The notes beneath the pieces were generated by a model. The model was not told where the DNA came from and did not search any database. It saw only the letters and a list, made by a program, of their open reading frames with translations. Made by a program: the position numbers and the translations under genes. This document shows, piece by piece, positions 57,304 to 64,000 of a DNA stretch of 64,000 nt; the first letter of the stretch is position 1, and each line of letters opens with the position of its first letter. The stretch spans positions 1 through 64,000 of the forward strand of contig NYWU01000020.1 of assembly GCA_002685255.1 (NCBI GenBank), written 5' to 3'. The stretch is from Idiomarinaceae bacterium (GTDB lineage Bacteria > Pseudomonadota > Gammaproteobacteria > Enterobacterales > Alteromonadaceae).

Positions 57304-58641
57304 TTAGTTTTCTTGCAACGCGCTAACTAAACGCTTCTGCATACCTTCGAACCCACCATTGCTCATTATAACAATCGTGTCGCCTGACTCTAAATCCTCT
57401 ACAGTCTGTTTTAACATCGCTTCTGTCGTACTATAAACGTGTGCTCTAGGTACCGCGCTAGCGATATCCCACTCAATCGACTCAGGAGCAAATATTTTAA
57501 TACTATCCGCATCGGCAAGTGCGGTTGCCAATGCATCTTTATGAACTCCCCTTTTCATCGTGTTTGAACGAGGCTCAAGCAATACTACCAACCGTCCTGC
57601 TTGACTGCTTTTTAGCGCTTCGACTGTAGTTTTGATTGCCGTAGGGTGATGAGCGAAATCGTCAAACACTCTTATTCCGCGGTGTTCGAGCAGTAGTTCC
57701 AGCCGGCGTTTGGGGGCTTTAAATGTTGCTAAAGCCTCTGCTGCTTGTTGCGGTAATACGCCAACATGGAAAGCCGCGATCATTGCCATCACGGCATTCT
57801 GCATATTATGGGTGCCCACCAGTGGTAACTTAACGACGACTTCGTTGTTATCGCGGCACACAACGAAGGACGAAGCATCTGCTGAACTCGCACGGTACTG
57901 CCAGTCTTTCCCAGCGCGGACTACTTCACTCCAGCAGCCTTTTTGAACGACCTGTTCGATGGCGTCAGCCTGATCGGGAATGATAACTTGCCCATTTCCA
58001 GGAACAATTCGTAATAAATGGGCAAACTGCTTTTGAATATCAGCTAACGTGTCGAAAATGTCAGCGTGATCAAACTCAAGGTTGTTGATAACCAGAGTGT
58101 TCGGTGAATAATGAACAAATTTAGATCGCTTATCAAAGAATGCGGTATCGTATTCATCCGCCTCAATAACAAAAAAGTTGCTTTTACCCAGCGCTGCACT
58201 CACATCAAAGTTACCGGGTACGCCACCAATCAAAAAGCCAGGCTGATAGCCATTTGCTTGCAGAATCCAAGTAAGCATACTGGCTGTTGTGGTTTTACCA
58301 TGCGTCCCAGAAACAGCGAGCACCCAACGCTGACCCAAAACATTGTCATGCAACCACTGAGCGCCGGAACAATAACTAAGTTTCTGGTTCAGTACCGCTT
58401 CAACTTCAGGATTGCCGCGGCTCAGAGCGTTACCAATAATGACTAAGTCGACCGCTTTATCCAAGTTATCTGCATTATAGCCCTCTTTCAGGTCTATCCC
58501 CAGCGCACTTAATTGGTCACTCATCGGTGGATACACCTGATGGTCAGAACCTGTAACCTGATGACCCAGTTCGGTTGCTAAACGGGCGATACCGCCCATG
58601 AATGTGCCACAGATACCAATAATGTGAATATGCATAGTCAT
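57304..58641 (-). CDS. mpl: UDP-N-acetylmuramate:L-alanyl-gamma-D-glutamyl-meso-diaminopimelate ligase
   Basis: A 445-residue Mur ligase that attaches recycled murein tripeptide to UDP-MurNAc. HIIGICGTFMGGIARLA and GSDHQVYPPMS are Mpl-typical N-terminal marks; the P-loop is VSGTHGKTTTASML; FVIEADEYDTAFFDKRSKF is diagnostic against MurC. UDP-MurNAc could come from MurU in this window. First gene of mpl-ubiX-yadG-yadH-TrmB-like-panP; divergent from fbp. Confidence 0.97.
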   Translation of the reverse strand: MTMHIHIIGICGTFMGGIARLATELGHQVTGSDHQVYPPMSDQLSALGIDLKEGYNADNLDKAVDLVIIGNALSRGNPEVEAVLNQKLSYCSGAQWLHDNVLGQRWVLAVSGTHGKTTTASMLTWILQANGYQPGFLIGGVPGNFDVSAALGKSNFFVIEADEYDTAFFDKRSKFVHYSPNTLVINNLEFDHADIFDTLADIQKQFAHLLRIVPGNGQVIIPDQADAIEQVVQKGCWSEVVRAGKDWQYRASSADASSFVVCRDNNEVVVKLPLVGTHNMQNAVMAMIAAFHVGVLPQQAAEALATFKAPKRRLELLLEHRGIRVFDDFAHHPTAIKTTVEALKSSQAGRLVVLLEPRSNTMKRGVHKDALATALADADSIKIFAPESIEWDIASAVPRAHVYSTTEAMLKQTVEDLESGDTIVIMSNGGFEGMQKRLVSALQEN

Positions 58642-58764
58642 TTTTCGAGCTAAAATAAAACGCTAAGTGTATCACTCACGCGCACAATCAACAGGATTTT
58701 TGCGCAGAATTAATGTACGATACGCGTCCATACACCTGTCACGAAAAAAAGGGAATGGAACGAC

Positions 58765-59739
58765 ATGAAACGCCTGCTTCCAACGCTCCGTGCTGATAAT
58801 GCACCTGAAGGACTGATTTCAGTTCTTAATACCATACAAATTGCTGCTAAAGAGATCTCTTTTCGGTTACATCAAGGCGCCCTCGCCGGGGTATTGGGCT
58901 CAACATTGGATGAAAACATTCAAGGTGAAACACAAAAGAAGCTCGACGTCGTCGCTAACCAACTACTCAAAACTTTATTACTTGAGTCTCCTCGCGTACA
59001 TGCCATTGCTTCCGAAGAAGAAGACAGCATTGTATTGAGCCCTAATTCTGGCGAATACTTAGTTGCTTTTGATCCGCTTGATGGAAGTTCCAACATTGAT
59101 ATCAATGGCACTGTGGGCACGATTTTCTCGGTGCTACCTAAACCAGAAAATCCATCCAATGATGAGTCCATGTTCTTGCAGAAAGGGCGTAATCAAGTCG
59201 CAGCTGGGTACGTTCTTTATGGCCCCTCGACAATGTTGGTGATGACGACAGGCACCCATGTTCGTACATATACTCTTGACCAAACCGTAGGGGAATTTTT
59301 ACTGACAAAGGAAACCGCGACGATTCCAGCAGACACGCAAGAATTTGCAATCAATATGTCTAATCAACGTCATTGGAGCACTGCGGTACGCGAATATGTT
59401 GAGCATTTACTGCTCGGCGAAGAAGGGCCACGACAAAAGAATTTTAATATGCGTTGGAACGCCGCTATGGTTTCTGATGTCCATCGTTTAGTTACACGCG
59501 GTGGCTTGTTCACTTATCCTTGGGATGCTCGCAACCCAGAAAAGCCTTACAAGCTACGTTTAATGTATGAAGCAGCGCCTATGGCAATGATTGTCGAAAA
59601 AGCGATGGGTGCAGCAAGTAATGGTTATATGCCTATTTTAGATATTGAGCCAGAACATATTCATCAACGGGTTGCTGTTGTCATGGGCTCCTCGAATGAA
59701 GTACAAGAATGTGTTGAGTATCATAAGAAACATGGCTAA
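58765..59739 (+). CDS. fbp: Class I fructose-1,6-bisphosphatase
   Basis: A 324-residue gluconeogenic phosphatase, opposite in direction to glycolytic flux through the fba product. Metal site: FDPLDGSSNIDIN, and Glu in ASEEEDSIV. GGLFTYPWD and LRLMYEAAPMAMIVEKA are substrate-binding segments. Length is near E. coli (332). GGGAATGG precedes the start. Confidence 0.97.
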   Translation: MKRLLPTLRADNAPEGLISVLNTIQIAAKEISFRLHQGALAGVLGSTLDENIQGETQKKLDVVANQLLKTLLLESPRVHAIASEEEDSIVLSPNSGEYLVAFDPLDGSSNIDINGTVGTIFSVLPKPENPSNDESMFLQKGRNQVAAGYVLYGPSTMLVMTTGTHVRTYTLDQTVGEFLLTKETATIPADTQEFAINMSNQRHWSTAVREYVEHLLLGEEGPRQKNFNMRWNAAMVSDVHRLVTRGGLFTYPWDARNPEKPYKLRLMYEAAPMAMIVEKAMGAASNGYMPILDIEPEHIHQRVAVVMGSSNEVQECVEYHKKHG

Positions 59740-59756
59740 GGCAGTGGTTTAAGCCC

Positions 59757-59784
59757 TTGCTCCGACAGCGACAAACGATATAAT
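59757..59784 (+). promoter_or_regulatory. Promoter for ppa
   Basis: TTGCTC (59757-59762), 16 bases, then a perfect TATAAT (59779-59784), 36 bases upstream of the ppa start. The -35 is only a 3/6 match; AGGA lies six bases before the ATG. Confidence 0.55.
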
Positions 59785-59820
59785 TCACGAGTTAATCACT
59801 TTTTTGATGTAGGAATAATT

Positions 59821-60348
59821 ATGAGCTTAGGTAACGTACCTGCGGGTAAAAATCTTCCAGATGAAGTCAATGTAATCATTGAGATCCCTGCAAACGCAGA
59901 TCCGATTAAATATGAAGTCGATAAAGACACTGGCGCCCTTTGGGTTGACCGTTTCATGGCGACGCCAATGTTCTACCCATGCAACTATGGTTTTGTGAAC
60001 CATACCTTGTCTCTCGATGGTGACCCTGTTGACGTGCTTGTTCCTACACCTTACCCACTGCAAGCAGGCTCAGTGATTAAATGTCGTCCAGTGGGCGTGC
60101 TTAAAATGAGCGACGAGTCAGGTGAAGACGCTAAAGTCATCGCGGTACCTGTCAGTAAGCTGACCAAAGAGTACGATCATGTGCAGGACATCGATGACCT
60201 TCCAGAGCTTCTTCGTGCACAAATCACGCACTTTTTTGAGCGTTACAAAGAACTCGAAAAGGGCAAGTGGGTTAAAGTTGAAGGTTGGGGAGACGCAGCT
60301 GCGGCAAAAGAGGAAATCGAGTCCTCTTATAAGCGCGCTCAGAAGTAA
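59821..60348 (+). CDS. ppa: Inorganic pyrophosphatase (type I)
   Basis: A 175-residue hexameric Mg-dependent enzyme that hydrolyses pyrophosphate made by ligases and polymerases. [23 protein letters not shown] contains the metal-binding Asp signature (cited as DGDPVDVLV). [12 protein letters not shown] is conserved. Length equals E. coli (176). It ends two bases before the ABC ATPase, so that operon may share the ppa promoter. Confidence 0.98.
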   Translation: MSLGNVPAGKNLPDEVNVIIEIPANADPIKYEVDKDTGALWVDRFMATPMFYPCNYGFVNHTLSLDGDPVDVLVPTPYPLQAGSVIKCRPVGVLKMSDESGEDAKVIAVPVSKLTKEYDHVQDIDDLPELLRAQITHFFERYKELEKGKWVKVEGWGDAAAAKEEIESSYKRAQK

Positions 60349-60350
60349 TC

Positions 60351-61058
60351 ATGGCCTCAGCCATTGAAATTGATCGTCTTGCCTTTGCCTGGCAAGGCGA
60401 TCAACTCACTTTAGATATTCCCCATTGGCAAGTTGAAGCAGGCGAAACCGTTTTATTACGCGGACCCAGCGGTAGCGGTAAATCAACTTTGTTATCCCTG
60501 CTCGCAGGCATCAACGTTGCTAAACAGGGTAGCGTAAAACTACTCGAGCAATCGCTGTCTGAGCTTAGCGGTCGTAAACGCGATAGATTTCGTGCCGATC
60601 ACATCGGTTATATCTTTCAACAATTTAACCTACTCCCTTATTTAAGCGCGCTGGACAACGTACTTTTAGCCACACGGTTTTCTCCTAAACGCCGCCAACG
60701 CGTAACTGAAAGTGGACAGTCGGCGGAACAACTCGCCATTCAATACTTACAACGGCTCGGTCTTAGTGCCACGCAACAACAACAAGCAGCGGCTAACTTG
60801 AGTGTAGGTCAACAGCAGCGCGTGGCAGCCGCCAGAGCACTGCTTGGCGCGCCCGAACTACTTATCGCAGACGAACCAACTTCTGCGCTCGATAGTGACC
60901 GGAGAGATGATTTTATAAAGCTATTACTCGAACTCAGTGAACAGAATAATACGACCGTGTTATTTGTGACGCATGATGCGAGCCTCGGGCAGTATTTTAA
61001 TCGCCATGTTGAGTTAAGCGACATTAATCAGGCTGTGGGAGGTTCGTCCCATGCTTAA
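60351..61058 (+). CDS. LolD/MacB-type ABC transporter ATPase
   Basis: A 235-residue ATPase. Walker A is LRGPSGSGKSTLLSLLAG, the Q-loop is YIFQQFNLLPYLSALDNV, the signature is NLSVGQQQRVAAARAL, and Walker B is LLIADEPTSALDSD. It lacks the LolD substrate-specific features I could name and belongs to the type VII (MacB/LolCDE/FtsX) group. It overlaps the permease gene by eight bases, and DUF3299 follows, so it likely powers that permease. Confidence 0.9.
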   Translation: MASAIEIDRLAFAWQGDQLTLDIPHWQVEAGETVLLRGPSGSGKSTLLSLLAGINVAKQGSVKLLEQSLSELSGRKRDRFRADHIGYIFQQFNLLPYLSALDNVLLATRFSPKRRQRVTESGQSAEQLAIQYLQRLGLSATQQQQAAANLSVGQQQRVAAARALLGAPELLIADEPTSALDSDRRDDFIKLLLELSEQNNTTVLFVTHDASLGQYFNRHVELSDINQAVGGSSHA

Positions 61059-62310
61059 ACTTGCTATTAAAAGTTTGGCTAACCGCAAAACAAGTGCACT
61101 ACTGACGGTCATCGCAATCGCTGTAAGCGTTGCACTATTGCTTGCCGTTGAACGAGTAAAAGAACAAGTCCAAGCGAATTTTGCGAATACCGTCTCGGGC
61201 ACTGATTTAATCGTTGGCCCACGTAGTGGTGACGTGCAATTGTTGTTGGCATCCGTTTTTCATATCGGAGCGCTTAACAACAGCATGAGCTGGCAGAGCT
61301 ACGAGAAGCTCAGTCAAAATCGACAAGTTGATTGGTCAGTCCCCATTTCTTTGGGTGATAGTGTGAGTGGCATGCCGGTTGTTGCGACTACAACTGACTA
61401 TTTCAAGCACTTTAAGTATGCCAACCGACAACCGCTTGAGTTACAAAGCGGCGTATGGTTTGCAGAGTCAGAGCAAGCGGTATTAGGCGCCGATGCCGCA
61501 GAAAAGTTGGACTTTAATGTTGGTGACCAGCTAATTATCGCACATGGCACAGGTGGTGTTAGTTTTAGCGAACACAGTGGTCATCCAATTGATGTTGTTG
61601 GCATTTTAAATCGCACGGGCACCCCTGTTGATCAATCCATTTATGTTGACTTAAAAACACTTGAGGACATTCATAGCGGCGAGACGGCTGGCGACGCCGA
61701 AGAGCATACGGACGGGCATACCGGTCATGATGAGCACGCTGACCACCATCACCCGACTAGCGCTATAAGTGCGGCATTGGTGGGTTTAAAGTCTCGCCAG
61801 ATGGCGTTATTTATGCAGCGCGATATCAACACCGCAGATGGTGAGCCACTGACTGCATTAATGCCGGGGCAAACATTGCAACAGCTTTGGAAAACATTAC
61901 GTGTGTTTGAGCAAGCGCTTAATGGCATCTCCGCTATTGTTGTTATCATTGGCCTACTCGGCATGCTCACAATCTTGCTGGCAAGTCTACGTGAACGTAG
62001 CCGAGAGATGGCTGTGTTGCGAGCAGTAGGTGCTGGCCCGGGTACATTGTTCACATTGTTAGTCACGGAAGCGGTTTTACTGACAGTCGTCGCTACCGCT
62101 TCAGGCCTGGCGTTACTATATGTCCTGCAAATTTCCCTTGCCGGCCTTATTCAGCAGCAGACCGGCTTATTGTTTGCTCTGCAGTGGCCTACTACGGCAG
62201 AATGGTTGAGAATGTCATTTGTGGTCGTTGCAGGTTTCTTAATGAGTCTTGTACCTGCTTGGCGCGCTTACCGCCAATCACTTGCAGACGGTTTAACGGT
62301 GAAAGTATGA
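61051..62310 (+). CDS. FtsX/MacB-type permease with His-rich periplasmic loop
   Basis: A 419-residue inner-membrane protein with TM1 (about 12-33), a large periplasmic domain, and three C-terminal helices (about 290-312, 330-360 and 385-405), the four-helix FtsX layout. At about residues 208-236 the periplasmic domain carries an Asp/Glu/His-rich run with ten or so His in EEHTDGHTGHDEHADHHHP, typical of metal-binding loops. ERSREMAVLRAVGAGPG is the coupling helix region. Together with the ATPase and DUF3299 it is probably an envelope mechanotransmission or metal-linked transporter. Substrate unknown. Confidence 0.88.
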   Translation: MLKLAIKSLANRKTSALLTVIAIAVSVALLLAVERVKEQVQANFANTVSGTDLIVGPRSGDVQLLLASVFHIGALNNSMSWQSYEKLSQNRQVDWSVPISLGDSVSGMPVVATTTDYFKHFKYANRQPLELQSGVWFAESEQAVLGADAAEKLDFNVGDQLIIAHGTGGVSFSEHSGHPIDVVGILNRTGTPVDQSIYVDLKTLEDIHSGETAGDAEEHTDGHTGHDEHADHHHPTSAISAALVGLKSRQMALFMQRDINTADGEPLTALMPGQTLQQLWKTLRVFEQALNGISAIVVIIGLLGMLTILLASLRERSREMAVLRAVGAGPGTLFTLLVTEAVLLTVVATASGLALLYVLQISLAGLIQQQTGLLFALQWPTTAEWLRMSFVVVAGFLMSLVPAWRAYRQSLADGLTVKV

Positions 62311-62795
62311 AGTATAGTTTGAAAGTAATCATCAGCACGACGTTGCTGATTCTCGCGAGTCAAAGTATGGCATTCGCCAGTGACAAGATAGGCTGGAAAG
62401 ATTTAGTCCCTGAGGGCTTTACACCTCCACCTGTAAAGCCACAGTCATACTATGACCAGAACCCAGAAGAAGCTGAGCAAAAGTTTCTTGATGCGCCTGT
62501 GGTACAAGCGTTAGATGGCAAGAAAGTAAAGATTCCAGGCTATGTAGTACAACTCGAAGGTAACGCAGATGCTGTTACGGAATTTCTTTTAGTGCCTTAT
62601 TTTGGTGCCTGTATCCACGTGCCACCACCGCCTCCCAACCAGATTATTCACGTTAAGTTTGCTGAAGGCGTGCCTTACGAGAATACCTACGATGCGGTAT
62701 GGGTTGAGGGCACTATCTCAACCCAACGTACAGATAGCGATCTTGCAGTTACAGGTTATTCAATGAAAGCTGATAGTGTGACTGTTTATCAGTAG
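62307..62795 (+). CDS. DUF3299 exported protein
   Basis: A 162-residue protein with a signal peptide (to about residue 25, ending AFAS). The core has FLLVPYFGACIHVPPPPPNQ, the DUF3299 signature with one conserved Cys, and a C-terminal TGYSMKADSVTVYQ. Function unknown. I start at ATG 62307, overlapping the permease stop as ATGA; the track's start lies in the permease in another frame. The tight coupling suggests a periplasmic partner of the ABC pair, perhaps a metal or substrate receptor. Confidence 0.85.
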   Translation: MKYSLKVIISTTLLILASQSMAFASDKIGWKDLVPEGFTPPPVKPQSYYDQNPEEAEQKFLDAPVVQALDGKKVKIPGYVVQLEGNADAVTEFLLVPYFGACIHVPPPPPNQIIHVKFAEGVPYENTYDAVWVEGTISTQRTDSDLAVTGYSMKADSVTVYQ

Positions 62796-62800
62796 CTGCC

Positions 62801-64000
62801 TTAATTAATGTTGGCGGATTGCTTAGCTAGCAATTCTGCCAACTTTTCCGCCGGCATCGGCTTGGCAAAATGAAAGCCTTGTGCTTCGGCGACTTTTAAG
62901 TGTTTAAAGTAATTCACTTGCTCTTCAAGCTCAATGCCCTCTGCCAATACACTCATGCCCAGTCGATGAGCCATATTCACAATAGTCTCAATTATGATAC
63001 GGCCACTGTCTTCATTTGAGTTGTGTACGAATGTCTTGTCGATTTTAATACGATCGAGAGGAAGTTTCTGAAGGTAACTCAACGATGAGAAGCCGACGCC
63101 AAAGTCGTCAATAGCAACGTGAATTCCTTGCCGCTTCAAGCGATAGAGTATATCAGCAACAAGATCAGGATCTTCCATCACGATACTCTCGGTTATTTCC
63201 AACTCTAGCCGATCCGGGCTGACGTTGTGATTTTGTAGCTGTTGCTCAACAAGTTCAGGAAAGTCACGCATCCTGAATTGGGGCACTGACACGTTAACCG
63301 CGACGCGAAGCTCTGGCAAACCCAACTCATCAAACTGGCGTATCTGCTGACAGGCTTCCTCAATTACCCAAGCACCAATATCAACGATTAACCCAGAGTA
63401 TTCCGCAAGAGGAATGAACTCGCCGGGTGATATGAAGCTTCCGTCCCGCTGTGGCCAACGTAATAAGCTCTCTACACCAATAATTCGTTTAGAGGCTAAA
63501 CATACTTGCGGTTGATACCACACTTGTAGACGTCGCTCTGCAAAGTCTGCTCGTAGCAGACGCACAATGTGCAAACGACGCTGAGTTTCTTGCTCCATGT
63601 AAGGCAAGTAGTAATTATGGCGCTCGAAAGAGTTCTTCTTGGCATTCTTGAGCGCAATATAGGCTTGCTTAAGCAAGCTTTTACCGCTTTCATGCTCACT
63701 GTTGGATGCTGCTGTAAAGCCACACGTAATACTAAGTGGGATATGATGCTCACCCGCGCGATAGGGCAGTCTGAACAGCTCATTTAAATTACGAGGTGAA
63801 ATAATTTCTTCTGGACCAATTAAACCAAACACATCGGCTGCTATGCGTGAGACAAACACATCCTGACCGAGTTGCTCACTGAGTCGTAACGCTACTGAGC
63901 GCAACAAAAGGTTACCCACGTCTTGCCCCAAGCCATCGTTCACATCAGAGAAGTGGTCTATATCAATGATCGCAACGACCGTTCGCTCGTCTTTAAGTTT
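62801..64000 (-). CDS. GGDEF-EAL domain protein, C-terminal part (runs off window)
   Basis: The 399 visible residues continue past the right edge; the track's start is an internal GTG. The GGDEF half begins VVAIIDIDHFSDVND and its signature is degenerate (AADVF in place of GGDEF), so cyclase activity is unlikely. The EAL half looks complete: GVESLL, the VNVSV Asn, LEITES, IDDFGVGFSSL, RIKIDKTFV, LAEGIE and QGFHFAKPM. It is probably a cyclic-di-GMP phosphodiesterase. The N-terminal sensor, if any, is not visible. Convergent with DUF3299, five bases apart. Confidence 0.93.
   Translation of the reverse strand, partial: KLKDERTVVAIIDIDHFSDVNDGLGQDVGNLLLRSVALRLSEQLGQDVFVSRIAADVFGLIGPEEIISPRNLNELFRLPYRAGEHHIPLSITCGFTAASNSEHESGKSLLKQAYIALKNAKKNSFERHNYYLPYMEQETQRRLHIVRLLRADFAERRLQVWYQPQVCLASKRIIGVESLLRWPQRDGSFISPGEFIPLAEYSGLIVDIGAWVIEEACQQIRQFDELGLPELRVAVNVSVPQFRMRDFPELVEQQLQNHNVSPDRLELEITESIVMEDPDLVADILYRLKRQGIHVAIDDFGVGFSSLSYLQKLPLDRIKIDKTFVHNSNEDSGRIIIETIVNMAHRLGMSVLAEGIELEEQVNYFKHLKVAEAQGFHFAKPMPAEKLAELLAKQSANIN

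Noticed and set aside
1-64000. CRISPR arrays, tRNA/rRNA genes, insertion sequences, phage or toxin-antitoxin and defence islands
   Set aside because: No repeat-spacer structure, cloverleaf with CCA-like end, transposase, integrase or known defence protein is visible; gene order is that of a core chromosome.

Overview
This window is about 64 kb of core chromosome from a gammaproteobacterium, most likely a marine Alteromonadales and possibly an Idiomarina-like lineage. The clade call rests on gene order, a PLP-dependent PanP in place of PanD, and Shewanella/Vibrio-like versions of HemJ, Epd and Mpl. The genus cannot be proven from sequence alone. Both strands are densely coded. No intergenic gap exceeds about 300 bp. 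I see no tRNA, rRNA, CRISPR array, insertion sequence, phage or defence island.

Layout: (1) 1-8.5 kb, minus strand: start of a Pit-type phosphate permease with its DUF47 partner behind a good Pho box, a DUF481 outer-membrane protein, a central-carbon operon tkt-epd-pgk-fba, and metK with MetJ-like boxes. (2) 8.6-12.7 kb, plus strand: rsmE-gshB-yqgE-ruvX, then an unrecognised small protein coupled to an exported transglutaminase-like protein. (3) 12.7-21 kb: phoH2-like, rapA-rluA, a DUF3530 protein, and a minus-strand cell-wall recycling operon amgK-murU-djlA. (4) 21-27.6 kb: the classic lptD-surA-pdxA-rsmA-apaG-apaH operon, followed by a chemoreceptor. (5) 29.7-36 kb: tyrS, mepM-like-anmK, pepQ, and erpA with a DUF6776 protein. 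(6) 36-40.7 kb: an atypical ClC protein, hemJ, pyrB, hemL. (7) 40.7-52.6 kb: pepB-hrpB-mrcB (minus), sfsA, and dksA-gluQ-pcnB-folK-panB-panC (plus). (8) 52.6-58.6 kb, minus: mpl-ubiX-yadG-yadH-TrmB-like-panP, a tightly packed six-gene unit. (9) 58.7-64 kb: fbp, ppa, an ABC ATPase/His-rich permease/DUF3299 trio, and the C-terminal part of a GGDEF-EAL protein.

Themes: outer-membrane and envelope assembly (LptD, SurA, MepM, PBP1b); peptidoglycan recycling (AnmK, AmgK, MurU and Mpl at three loci); pantothenate synthesis complete across a convergent junction (PanB, PanC, PanP); and RNA and translation functions (RsmE, RluA, RsmA, PcnB, TyrS, GluQ, RuvX). The most useful new readings are a non-canonical AUU start for pcnB that the ORF track misses, a Pho box with a correctly spaced -10 for DUF47-pit, a ClC protein with a channel-like substitution at the proton glutamate, the His-rich ABC/DUF3299 operon as a candidate metal-linked system, and the uncharacterised 96-aa protein/transglutaminase pair. 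All family assignments are from recognised motifs and remembered homologues. No database search was run.
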